Position numbers and translations under genes: made by a program. This document shows positions 1 to 6,868 of a stretch of 13,434 nt of DNA, in pieces (positions within the stretch are counted from its first letter, which is position 1; each line of letters opens with the position of its first letter). This DNA comes from an uncultured Pseudomonadales bacterium (GTDB lineage: Bacteria > Pseudomonadota > Gammaproteobacteria > Pseudomonadales > IMCC2047): contig CAMYKE010000074.1 in assembly GCA_947258895.1 (NCBI GenBank), positions 1-13,434 of the forward strand, in the 5' to 3' direction. A model generated the notes under the pieces. It made no database searches and had not been told where the DNA came from. It saw only the letters and a program-made list of their open reading frames with translations.

Positions 1-70
1 CGGGCTCGATCAGAGCAGCCTGGATTGCAGGTGTATCCTTCATCAGGGTTTCTGGGGTAAACTTTTTCAT
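1..70 (-). CDS. Unrecognised protein, N-terminal 23 residues only
   Basis: A minus-strand gene starts with ATG at 70-68 and leaves the window at position 1, so only MKKFTPETLMKDTPAIQAAL plus three residues can be read. I do not recognise the family from this much. The start is well supported: a strong Shine-Dalgarno sequence (GAGGAGGA, + coordinates 83-76) lies five bases upstream. The gene is divergent from the aminotransferase, and its leader holds the folded element at 72-153. The N-terminus has no obvious signal peptide and looks cytoplasmic, which is inference from 23 residues. Confidence 0.7.
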   Translation of the reverse strand, partial: MKKFTPETLMKDTPAIQAALIEP

Positions 71-71
71 G

Positions 72-153
72 CCTGTCCTCCTCAATGTGGCTCTGCCACT
101 GGTTGGTTTATCTCAACGCCTATGGTAATCCACGAGCGTTGAGGTAGGACAGG
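72..153 (-). promoter_or_regulatory. Structured leader that can sequester the Shine-Dalgarno of the minus-strand gene
   Basis: Read on the minus strand, CCTGTCCT (153-146) is complementary to AGGACAGG (79-72), which overlaps the ribosome binding site. With one bulged base at 145 the pairing extends to 14 bp (153-139 with 85-72). Inside lies a strong hairpin: a nine-pair stem (143-135 with 120-112, one G-U pair), a C/A mismatch, four more pairs and an AUUA loop. A second small hairpin, GTGGC-AGA-GCCAC, occupies 99-87. The layout is a three-way junction whose closing helix contains the SD. Bases 139-143 can pair either in the inner hairpin or in the extended closing helix, so two exclusive states are possible. 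The pairing is seen in the sequence; a regulatory role is inference. I recognise no known riboswitch class. Confidence 0.5.
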
Positions 154-160
154 TCAAATC

Positions 161-166
161 ATTATG
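161..166 (-). promoter_or_regulatory. Possible -10 box for the minus-strand gene
   Basis: CATAAT on the minus strand matches TATAAT at five of six positions. It would start a transcript about position 155, just before the folded leader. No good -35 lies 16-18 bases upstream; the nearby TTGACG (182-177) is only ten bases away. The site is therefore weak or activator-dependent. Confidence 0.25.
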
Positions 167-214
167 TCTAGTACTCCGTCAAGTGGACCGGGCACCAGAA
201 CCCTTTTCGACCGG

Positions 215-242
215 AAAAAAAATGCCCGCCAATTTGGCGGGC
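215..242 (-). terminator. Intrinsic terminator reading leftward
   Basis: On the minus strand a perfect seven-pair GC stem (GCCCGCC / GGCGGGC, + 224-230 and 236-242) with a five-base loop is followed by A and eight T (223-215). On the + strand the bases after the stem are not a clean T-tract, so it works mainly leftward. No convincing minus-strand gene lies to its right, so what it terminates is unclear. Confidence 0.7.
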
Positions 243-282
243 CAGATTTCTCTTACTAGAGACTAGGGGGAGGTAAAAATCA

Positions 283-498
283 ATGAAACGATTATTACAA
301 CTGGATAGAGCGGCGTTCGCATGGAAAGTTCAGATTTTTTACAAAATTTGTCCAGTAGTCTGTCGTCAGGCGTGCTGTCCGCCGCGCTGCGTGTTGCTGG
401 TCGCGCCCCGGCGGACCCGTCCCTGCACCAACCGGCGCAGTACGGCCGCTCGGGCGTTTGTATATTCACGGGTGACAAGCACCCGCAAATACGGTTAA
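283..498 (+). CDS. Doubtful small ORF (71 aa) with a strong ribosome binding site
   Basis: ATG at 283 is preceded by GGGGGAGGT (266-274) with an eight-base gap, one of the best ribosome binding sites in the window. The predicted product is rich in Arg and Cys, has no recognisable domain, and its composition looks like a chance reading frame. A second frame starting at 321 overlaps it and is no more convincing. The 71-549 stretch otherwise contains only the leader, the terminator and the promoter described separately. This may be a leader peptide, the remnant of a gene, or nothing. The ribosome binding site is the only real support. Confidence 0.18.
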   Translation: MKRLLQLDRAAFAWKVQIFYKICPVVCRQACCPPRCVLLVAPRRTRPCTNRRSTAARAFVYSRVTSTRKYG

Positions 499-500
499 AT
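472..500 (+). promoter_or_regulatory. Candidate sigma70 promoter for the aminotransferase gene
   Basis: GTGACA (472-477) and TTAAAT (495-500) are separated by 17 bases, resembling TTGACA and TATAAT with one and two mismatches. Transcription would start about 507, giving a leader of about 43 bases before the ATG at 550. Confidence 0.45.
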
Positions 501-549
501 TCCGGGCCCGACCAACTCAAACAGCAGCACTGCCGCGGAGCCCATTATT

Positions 550-1788
550 ATGTTCGAATCCCTCGAGCGACTGCCACCGGATCCCATCCTGGGCGTATCC
601 GCCGCATTCAGGGCTGACAGCAATCCGGACAAGATCGATGTGGGAGTCGGTGTTTACAAGGACGAGCAAGGCGATACGCCGGTGCTGCAGAGCGTGCGCA
701 AAGCCGAGCAACGCCTGTTCGAGTCGGAACGCACCAAGACCTATGCGCCGCCCTGTGGTGAACCGTCGTTCCTGCAAGGAACCAAGACTTATGCGCCGCC
801 CTGTGGTGAACCGTCGTTCCTGCAAGGATATGAAGAACTGGTTTTCGGAAGCGAGCACGCGGCACTCCAGGCCGGCAGGGTATCCAGTGCCCAAACGCCA
901 GGCGGCTGCGGCGCGCTGCGCGTTGCTGCCGAGGTAGTATTGCGCAGCAATCGGCAGGCCACCGTATGGGTGAGCGATCCAACCTGGAACAACCACCGCC
1001 CCCTGCTGGGCAACTCCGGGCTGGCAATTCGCGAGTATCCCTATTACGACGCTGCAAGCCAGTCTATTCGCTTTGCTGACATGATCGACAGCCTGTCCGC
1101 GGTCGGCGCCGGCGACCTGGTACTCCTGCATGCCTGCTGCCACAACCCCACCGGCGTCGATCTGTCACGCGAGCAATGGCATACCCTGGCGGACCTGGCG
1201 TTGCAGAACGGCTTTACCCCCTTTATCGACATGGCGTACCAGGGCCTGGCCGATGGCCTGACCGAGGACGCCTATGGCGTGCGGCTGTTTGCAGAGCAAC
1301 TTCCGGAGCTCATCGTAGTGGGCTCCTGTTCCAAGAATTTTGCGCTGTACCGGGAGCGCACCGGCGGGCTATCGCTGGTGGCCAGGGATGCCGGGCAAGC
1401 GCAGGCCAATGCCAGCCAGATCGCCAGTGTCATCAGGGGTCTCTACTCTACCCCGCCAACACATGGTGCTGGCATCGTCAGCACCATCCTCAACGACGCT
1501 GCACTGGCCGGCCTGTGGCAAATCGAGTTGACCGAAATGCGCGAACGCCTGAAGGCAATTCGCGGCCTGCTGGTGGATGCGCTCGCCAGGCAGAAGGTCA
1601 CGCGCGATTTTTCGTTTATCGAAAATCAGCGCGGGATGTTCTCGTTCCTCGGTATCAGCGCGCAGCAAGTCCGCCGGCTGCGCGACGAGCACAGTATCTA
1701 TATGCTTGAATCCGGCCGCATCAGTATCGCGGGCATCAACCACAATAATGTCGAGCGACTGGCGCAGGGCATAGCTGCCGTGCTGTAG
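550..1788 (+). CDS. Class I aspartate/aromatic amino acid aminotransferase (AspC/TyrB type) with internal duplication
   Basis: A PLP-dependent cytoplasmic enzyme that moves an amino group between glutamate/2-oxoglutarate and aspartate or aromatic keto acids. Visible hallmarks are the N-terminal DPILGVSAAF, the QTPGGCGALR segment, SDPTWNNH, CCHNPTG, the Schiff-base lysine in SCSKNFALYRERTG (Lys262) and the substrate-binding arginine in SGRISIAG (Arg390). The protein is 412 aa against about 396-397 for the family. The excess is exactly a repeated 16-residue block; without it the lysine and arginine fall at 246 and 374, the E. coli AspC positions. The start at 550 has GCGGAG nine bases upstream. 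Aspartate and tyrosine preference cannot be separated here, so no symbol is given. The duplication adds a second copy of the loop holding the phosphate-contacting tyrosine (Tyr65/Tyr81), so activity is doubtful if it is real. Confidence 0.92.
   Translation: MFESLERLPPDPILGVSAAFRADSNPDKIDVGVGVYKDEQGDTPVLQSVRKAEQRLFESERTKTYAPPCGEPSFLQGTKTYAPPCGEPSFLQGYEELVFGSEHAALQAGRVSSAQTPGGCGALRVAAEVVLRSNRQATVWVSDPTWNNHRPLLGNSGLAIREYPYYDAASQSIRFADMIDSLSAVGAGDLVLLHACCHNPTGVDLSREQWHTLADLALQNGFTPFIDMAYQGLADGLTEDAYGVRLFAEQLPELIVVGSCSKNFALYRERTGGLSLVARDAGQAQANASQIASVIRGLYSTPPTHGAGIVSTILNDAALAGLWQIELTEMRERLKAIRGLLVDALARQKVTRDFSFIENQRGMFSFLGISAQQVRRLRDEHSIYMLESGRISIAGINHNNVERLAQGIAAVL
733..828 (+). repeat. 48-bp in-frame tandem duplication inside the aminotransferase gene
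   Basis: Bases 733-780 and 781-828 are identical except for C741 versus T789, a silent change in a threonine codon. Each copy encodes TKTYAPPCGEPSFLQG. Family members have a single copy here, between the helix ending in ESER and the YEELVFG segment. Confidence 0.95.
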
Positions 1789-1843
1789 CGACGTCCAATC
1801 CCCCGCGCACTCCACGGCAGGGTGGCATTGCGCAAGGCTTCCC

Positions 1844-1851
1844 TATATTAT
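1844..1851 (+). promoter_or_regulatory. Possible -10 region for the lptD-surA operon
   Basis: The 181-base gap between the aminotransferase stop and lptD has one AT-rich island, TATATTAT, in otherwise GC-rich sequence. Either TATATT or TATTAT could be a -10 box. No good -35 sits 16-18 bases upstream, and I find no clear sigma-E type pair. No terminator is visible after the aminotransferase, so read-through is also possible. Confidence 0.3.
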
Positions 1852-1969
1852 CTACCGGCATTACCGTACGCGCTGGCCGGGGCAGACCGAAACTGCCACC
1901 AATGACCCCACGATACCGTCAAAGCACCGGAATAACACCACCAATAAAACCAGGTACGAACCGCCAAAC

Positions 1970-3022
1970 GTGTTGAACCGCCGGATTAATCGATCGCTCC
2001 TGACCTGTCTCGCCTGCGCCACACTCGGCTACGGGGCAATCGTTGTGGCTGCGCCTGCGGAGCAGGAAACCGCGCAGGAAACGGCGTCGCAGCCAGCCGA
2101 ATCAGTAGAACACTCCACACCGGAGCAAACCACACCAGAGGGAGCCCCTGAACAACCAGGCGAGCGCGAGCGCACCGCCAGGCCACGCAAGGTAGTGCAG
2201 CAGGGAAGCGGGCCGCATGCCTACCTGGATTGGGTGGCGCGCGAGGAATTGACCACCGCGCAGGTGTTTCAAACGCCCCGCTATTGCTCGGGCGCATACG
2301 TGGAACCGGAATATGTCAGCGCGGAAGCGCGGACGTTAGCACCGGAGACACAGCCCCTCACCGCATCGGCAATCTCTTCGGAAGGCCTCTTCGATGGTCG
2401 CTCCACGCTGCGTGGGGATGTCGTCGTCCAGCAAGGCAACCTGCGCCTGGTGAACGACCAGACGATCATCAATCGCGATGCCAGTACCGCCGACGTGGTC
2501 GGCAAGGCACGGTTTCGCCAACCGGGCGTTTTACTAATCGGGGATAACGCACACCTCCAGCTCGATACCAACGAAGTAACCATCGAAAACGCCGAATTCG
2601 TTGCGCATGAGGTCCACATGCACGGCAGCGCCGAACGGATCGATTTGGCGAATAATATCGTGCGGGTCAAACGAGGCCAGTTTACCCACTGCGAACCAGG
2701 CGCCAACAGTTGGCTGGTGCGCGGAGAGGAAATCGAGCTCGACCAGGAAAGCGGTGTGGGCGTCGCCCGCAAAGCCTCGCTGCGGGTGCAGGGAGTGCCG
2801 GTGCTCTATACGCCCTATATCCGTTTCCCGCTCGATGAGCGCCGCAAGTCCGGATTCCTGTCTACGATGCCACCATCACGCCCGGCTTTATTTCCGACCG
2901 CGGCATTCTGGGCGAACTGGAAATCCGGTATTTGCACAGCAACAACACGGGAACCCTCAGCGGCGGATACTTGCCGGATGATAACGAGTTTGGGGATGAG
3001 GATCGCTGGCGAGCCGAGATGA
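1970..3022 (+). CDS. lptD: LPS-assembly protein LptD, 5' fragment (signal peptide, periplasmic domain, start of barrel)
   Basis: LptD is the outer-membrane translocon that, with LptE, places LPS in the outer leaflet. This reading frame begins with GTG at 1970. Residues 1-28 are a signal peptide ending near VAA. Residues 29-78 form a Gln/Glu/Thr/Pro-rich linker, and the OstA-like beta-jellyroll follows from about 125 (GDVVVQQGNLRL onward). Two disulfide cysteines are visible: Cys106 in YCSGAY and Cys241 in THCEPG. Homology runs through FPLDERRKSGFL, ending at about 2860. The rest of the frame to the stop at 3022 is out-of-frame translation of the barrel and is not LptD-like. The ribosome binding site is weak (AGGT, 14 bases away). 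Taken literally, this allele would make a truncated protein without the barrel. LptD is normally essential in gammaproteobacteria, so a sequence or assembly error is likely. Confidence 0.88.
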   Translation: MLNRRINRSLLTCLACATLGYGAIVVAAPAEQETAQETASQPAESVEHSTPEQTTPEGAPEQPGERERTARPRKVVQQGSGPHAYLDWVAREELTTAQVFQTPRYCSGAYVEPEYVSAEARTLAPETQPLTASAISSEGLFDGRSTLRGDVVVQQGNLRLVNDQTIINRDASTADVVGKARFRQPGVLLIGDNAHLQLDTNEVTIENAEFVAHEVHMHGSAERIDLANNIVRVKRGQFTHCEPGANSWLVRGEEIELDQESGVGVARKASLRVQGVPVLYTPYIRFPLDERRKSGFLSTMPPSRPALFPTAAFWANWKSGICTATTREPSAADTCRMITSLGMRIAGEPR

Positions 3023-4419
3023 AACACAAGGGCACCGTTTTCGGCCATGTTAACACCGAGGTGGATTTCACTGCACTGAGCGACGAGGACTACTTGAGCG
3101 ACCTCGGCTCCGGGCTGGATATTACCAGCCAAACCTATGTATTGCGCAGGGGAATGGCCAGCTATGCACGAAGGTACTGGAGCGTCACCGGTAAGCTCAT
3201 GGGGTACCAGATTCTCGATGACTTGCTCGCCGACGCCAACCAGCCCTATGATGTGCTCCCGCAACTGGCGCTGAATATCAGCTACCCGCAGGTCAGTGGC
3301 CTGGATATCGGCCTGGATGTCAGCTATGCCTACTTCGACCGCGACAACGAACCCCTGTTGATCGCGGACCAGGCCGCGACCACCAAGACGCTGTTGCCGG
3401 CGGTGGGCACCCGCATCAACGCAACGCCCCGCCTTGGGCTGAACCTGGAATGGCCGTTTGCCTTTGTCCGGCCGCAGCTAAAGTACAAATATATTGGTTA
3501 CGACCTCAACGATATCGATACAACTCTGGATGCCACACCGGACGTCGGCGCGCCGCTCTACAGCCTCGACAGCGGGTTATTTTTTGAGCGCGACACCTCG
3601 CTGTTCGGCACCCCGCTGCTGCAAACCTTCGAACCCCGGTTGTTCTACCTGAACGTGCCGCAACGCGATCAGACCGATCTCCCCGACTTCGATAGCGCGG
3701 AACTCAACTTCACCTACAGCCAGTTGTTCCGCGAGGACCGCTTTATCGGTGGCGATCGCATCGGGGATACGGAGCAACTGTCCGTTGGATTGACCACACG
3801 CTTTATAGACGGGGCCGGTACCGAGCGATTTCGCGCTTCCGTCGGCCAGATTTTTTACGACAAGGACCGTATCGTAACGCTCGAAAAACCCCCGGGAAGC
3901 GCCGAAATGGCCAGCGAATCCGCCTACGCGGCGGAACTGCAGCTGTCGTTGTCGTCCCGCTGGAAGCTGCGTGGCGATATCGAGTGGGATCCCGAAACCG
4001 AGCGCACCGATGAAGACGCATTCAGCCTGGTGTATCGTGCCGACAATCGGCACATTTTTAACCTGGGATACCGCGCGCGCCGCGCTCCCCAAAAAATAGA
4101 GCAAACGAATATCGCGCTGATCTGGCCCCTGAGCAAGCGCTGGAGCTTTATCGCGCGCTGGAATCAGGACATAATCAATGATCGTGTTGTCGAGGCATTC
4201 GCAGGGCTCGACTACCAGAGTTGCTGCTGGAGCGTACGTTTCGTGGGTCGGAAATGGATTAACGATGACGACCTGACCAGCACCGACGGCATCGAGGAAC
4301 GGGAAGGCATTTACCTGCAGTTCCAGCTGAAAGGACTGGCCGGTGTCGGCGAGTCACTGGAACGCATCATCAGTAACAGTATCGCAGGCTATCAAGAGCA
4401 AACAGAGTATGAGTTTTAA
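2863..4419 (+). CDS. lptD: LptD, 3' fragment (beta-barrel), in another frame
   Basis: Homology to LptD resumes in a different frame at YDATITPGF (2863) and continues to the stop at 4417-4419, about 518 residues of outer-membrane barrel. Family landmarks include FEPRLFYLNVPQRDQTDLPD, SQLFREDRFIGGDRIGD and the C-terminal cysteine pair in YQSCCWSVRFVGR (4222-4227), which forms the inter-domain disulfides with the N-terminal cysteines. No sensible start exists for this part alone; the first possible one is TTG at 2932, inside a barrel strand. It should be read as the second half of the lptD gene starting at 1970. About 25 residues expected between SGFL and YDAT are absent. The stop overlaps the surA start by 11 bases. 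Confidence 0.88.
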   Translation, partial: YDATITPGFISDRGILGELEIRYLHSNNTGTLSGGYLPDDNEFGDEDRWRAEMKHKGTVFGHVNTEVDFTALSDEDYLSDLGSGLDITSQTYVLRRGMASYARRYWSVTGKLMGYQILDDLLADANQPYDVLPQLALNISYPQVSGLDIGLDVSYAYFDRDNEPLLIADQAATTKTLLPAVGTRINATPRLGLNLEWPFAFVRPQLKYKYIGYDLNDIDTTLDATPDVGAPLYSLDSGLFFERDTSLFGTPLLQTFEPRLFYLNVPQRDQTDLPDFDSAELNFTYSQLFREDRFIGGDRIGDTEQLSVGLTTRFIDGAGTERFRASVGQIFYDKDRIVTLEKPPGSAEMASESAYAAELQLSLSSRWKLRGDIEWDPETERTDEDAFSLVYRADNRHIFNLGYRARRAPQKIEQTNIALIWPLSKRWSFIARWNQDIINDRVVEAFAGLDYQSCCWSVRFVGRKWINDDDLTSTDGIEEREGIYLQFQLKGLAGVGESLERIISNSIAGYQEQTEYEF

Positions 4420-5722
4420 CATTCAAAGGGTTCCTTTTTTATTTTCCAGCCTGGTCGCGACGGCGCTGCTGCTCGCTATCGGCAGCCCCAACAATTATGC
4501 AGCCGTGCAACCCATAGACAGGGTGGCGGCCGTCGTCAATGACGGCATCATCATGAAGAGCGAAGTCGATAAACGGATGGCGGAAATTCGCAGGAATGTG
4601 GCCAGGAAAGATGCCACCCTGCCGCCGGACGACGTGTTGCTGCGTGAAGTCATGGAACAACTGATCCTGGAGAGCCTGCAACTGCAGATTGGTGAGCGCG
4701 CCGGGGTGCGAATCGACGACAATACCCTCAACCAGTATCTTCAGCGGCTCGCTGCACAAAACGGCATGAGCCTGCTGCAGTTCCAGCAAGCGCTGGCCAG
4801 GGACGGTGTTTCGTACCAGGACATGCGTGAACAGGTACGGCGCGAGATGATAACCCAGCGCGTGCGCGAAGGCCGGGTGGGCTCTCGGATCCAGATCACG
4901 GAGCAGGAAGTCCAGAACTACGTCGATTCGGAAGCGGGTAAGGAAGACCTGCAGGCCCGGTATAAACTGGCGCACATCCTGATCAAGGTTCCCGAGGAAG
5001 CGACCGATTCCCAGGTTAGCGCGCTTGAACAGCAGGCCAGGGATATCTTTCAACAGGCGCTGGCGGGCGAGGACTTCAGCGAGCTGGCAAAACGCCACTC
5101 GAACGCTGCCAATGCCGCCAGGGGCGGCGTCATGGCGATGCGCAAGGAGTCGCGGTTACCCTCAATCTTTGCCGAAATCGCGCCGGGGCTGGATACGGGA
5201 GACGTGAGCGAACCCTTTCGCAGTGCCAACGGCTTCCATATTCTCAAGTTGCTCGACAAACGCGGCGGCGACCGGATCATGATCGAACAACTCAAGGTGC
5301 GCCACATACTGATCAAACCGAGCGAGATTCGCACCGATGAGCAAGCGAAGCAGCTGGTTACCGACCTCAAGGCACGCATCGCCGCGGGAGAAGATTTTGC
5401 AACCCTGGCAACGGAGTTCAGCGACGATACCGGCACCTTGAGTGAGGGCGGCAGTCTGGGCTGGATGAATCCGGTTGACCTGGTTCCCGAATTCCGTAAA
5501 ACGATGCTCGCATCCGAACTAAACGTGGTCACCGATCCGGTTCGCACCCAGTTTGGCTGGCACATCCTGGAAGTACTCGATCGCCGCCAGCACAATATTA
5601 GCGCAGACGTCAGGAAGCGCATGGCACAGGACACGATCTACAAGCGCAAGTTCGCCGAGGAACTCGAACTCTGGCTGCAGGAAGAACGCACGGACGCCTA
5701 CGTAGATATTAAACTCTATTAG
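4409..5722 (+). CDS. surA: Periplasmic chaperone / peptidyl-prolyl isomerase SurA
   Basis: SurA escorts unfolded outer-membrane proteins, including LptD, across the periplasm to the BAM complex. I choose ATG 4409 (437 aa; E. coli about 428). It gives a clean signal peptide (MSFNIQRVPFLFSSLVATAL onward, cleaved near NNYAA at about residue 32) and overlaps the lptD stop by 11 bases, fitting translational coupling. The longer frame from 4343 would put an unrelated 22-residue extension before the signal peptide. After the N-terminal chaperone domain (about 33-180), starting with IDRVAAVVNDGIIMKSEVD, come two parvulin domains: one from about 184 (RYKLAHILIK) and one from about 296 (KVRHILIK, GGSLGWMNPVDLVPEF). 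The first parvulin domain has GVMAM where the second has GSLGW, in line with the usual weak activity of domain 1. A C-terminal helix (FAEELELWLQEERTDAYVD) packs on the core. Confidence 0.96.
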   Translation: MSFNIQRVPFLFSSLVATALLLAIGSPNNYAAVQPIDRVAAVVNDGIIMKSEVDKRMAEIRRNVARKDATLPPDDVLLREVMEQLILESLQLQIGERAGVRIDDNTLNQYLQRLAAQNGMSLLQFQQALARDGVSYQDMREQVRREMITQRVREGRVGSRIQITEQEVQNYVDSEAGKEDLQARYKLAHILIKVPEEATDSQVSALEQQARDIFQQALAGEDFSELAKRHSNAANAARGGVMAMRKESRLPSIFAEIAPGLDTGDVSEPFRSANGFHILKLLDKRGGDRIMIEQLKVRHILIKPSEIRTDEQAKQLVTDLKARIAAGEDFATLATEFSDDTGTLSEGGSLGWMNPVDLVPEFRKTMLASELNVVTDPVRTQFGWHILEVLDRRQHNISADVRKRMAQDTIYKRKFAEELELWLQEERTDAYVDIKLY

Positions 5723-5743
5723 CCGGCGAATATTTTCGGGGCC

Positions 5744-6724
5744 ATGCCAACAGCAGCAATCGCGATCACGACCGGGGAGCCGGCCGGCATCGGCCCCGAC
5801 ATTAGTATCATGGCCGCCCAGCGCGCGCACCCGCTGCCCCTGGTCGCAATCGGTGATCCGGACTTACTCGCGGCGCGCGCCCGCCAGCTCAACCTGCCGC
5901 TCGTGATTCGTTCGTGCGCACCGGATGCGGCGCTGCAACCCGCGCCGCCGGGTGAATTGTATGTGCGGCCGGCATCCCTGCGTGCCCGCTGCGAGACGGG
6001 ACGCCTCAACACGGCCAATGCCGCCTACGTGCTGGAAATACTCGAGATCGCGGCGACCGGCTGCCTGAGCGGAGAGTTCGCCGCGATGGTCACCGCGCCG
6101 GTGCATAAAGGCGTCATCAATGACGCCGGCATCGCGTTCAGCGGCCATACCGAGTACCTGGCCGAGTTGACCCGTACCCCCCGGGTAGTGATGATGCTCG
6201 CCAGCGGGGATTTTCGAGTGGCACTGGCCACCACCCACCTGCCCCTTGCCGAGGTGTCCGCAGCCATCACCCCAAACCTGCTGGATGAGGTCGTCACCAT
6301 CCTGCACCGCGACCTGGTCGCAAAGTTTGCGATACCCGAACCGCGGATCCTGGTGTGCGGGCTGAATCCGCACGCCGGTGAGGGTGGCCACCTGGGACGA
6401 GAGGAGATAGAGGTAATCGAACCCGCCCTGGAGAAATTACGCGGCCGGGGAATACGACTGCAGGGCCCGCTCCCGGCGGATACGCTGTTTACCCCAAAAT
6501 ACCTGGAGAATGCCGATGCAGTGCTGGCGATGTACCACGATCAGGGACTACCGGTGCTGAAATATGCCGGCTTTGGCCAGGCCGTCAATATCACCCTGGG
6601 ATTACCCATCGTGCGGACCTCCGTCGATCACGGAACCGCCCTGGACCTCGCCGGCAGCGGCGACGCCGACCCCGCCAGCCTGCAGGTAGCAATCGAATTG
6701 GCAGCACGTCTTGCCCTCCCCTGA
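5744..6724 (+). CDS. pdxA: 4-hydroxythreonine-4-phosphate dehydrogenase PdxA
   Basis: PdxA oxidises 4-phosphohydroxy-L-threonine with NAD; with PdxJ this leads to pyridoxine 5'-phosphate in the DXP-dependent PLP pathway. It is cytoplasmic. At 326 aa it matches the family (E. coli 329). Motifs in order: [13 protein letters not shown] (nucleotide/substrate loop, residues 8-20), FSGHTEYLA (His135), and the three metal ligands His165 (ATTHLPL), His210 ([13 protein letters not shown]) and His265 ([11 protein letters not shown]), each one residue from the E. coli numbering. [13 protein letters not shown] follows near the C-terminus. It starts 21 bases after surA with only a weak GGGG upstream, so it is likely co-transcribed with surA. 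The sequence looks intact. Its product feeds PLP enzymes such as the aminotransferase at 550. Confidence 0.97.
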   Translation: MPTAAIAITTGEPAGIGPDISIMAAQRAHPLPLVAIGDPDLLAARARQLNLPLVIRSCAPDAALQPAPPGELYVRPASLRARCETGRLNTANAAYVLEILEIAATGCLSGEFAAMVTAPVHKGVINDAGIAFSGHTEYLAELTRTPRVVMMLASGDFRVALATTHLPLAEVSAAITPNLLDEVVTILHRDLVAKFAIPEPRILVCGLNPHAGEGGHLGREEIEVIEPALEKLRGRGIRLQGPLPADTLFTPKYLENADAVLAMYHDQGLPVLKYAGFGQAVNITLGLPIVRTSVDHGTALDLAGSGDADPASLQVAIELAARLALP

Positions 6725-6807
6725 AAACCCCGCCCCTTCCGCGCCCCGCCGGGCCAGATGAATTGGGGAAGAGTGGCAATTCGCGCGCGGTCCGGATCTG
6801 ACCGGAA

Positions 6808-6836
6808 TTGCGTCACAGCATGGGCAATGCCAGAAT
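6808..6836 (+). promoter_or_regulatory. Weak promoter-like pair in the pdxA-rsmA gap
   Basis: The 144-base gap before rsmA is unusual because these genes often abut. It contains TTGCGT (6808-6813) and CAGAAT (6831-6836) with a 17-base spacer, a poor sigma70 match. Two short dyads precede it: GAATTG/CAATTC (6760-6765, 6777-6782) and CGGTC/GACCG (6788-6792, 6800-6804). No terminator is visible. Confidence 0.2.
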
Positions 6837-6868
6837 AGCCACTTTAGTAAAAAGACGCTAGCCACCCC

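Noticed and set aside
733..828. CRISPR-like repeat
   Set aside because: Only two adjacent copies without spacers, inside a coding frame.
2852..2940. Programmed frameshift joining the two lptD frames
   Set aside because: No slippery heptamer is present, and homologous residues are missing at the junction, so a deletion explains it better.
4343..4408. Longer N-terminus for surA
   Set aside because: It would place 22 unrelated residues, read from within lptD, before a good signal peptide that starts at 4409.
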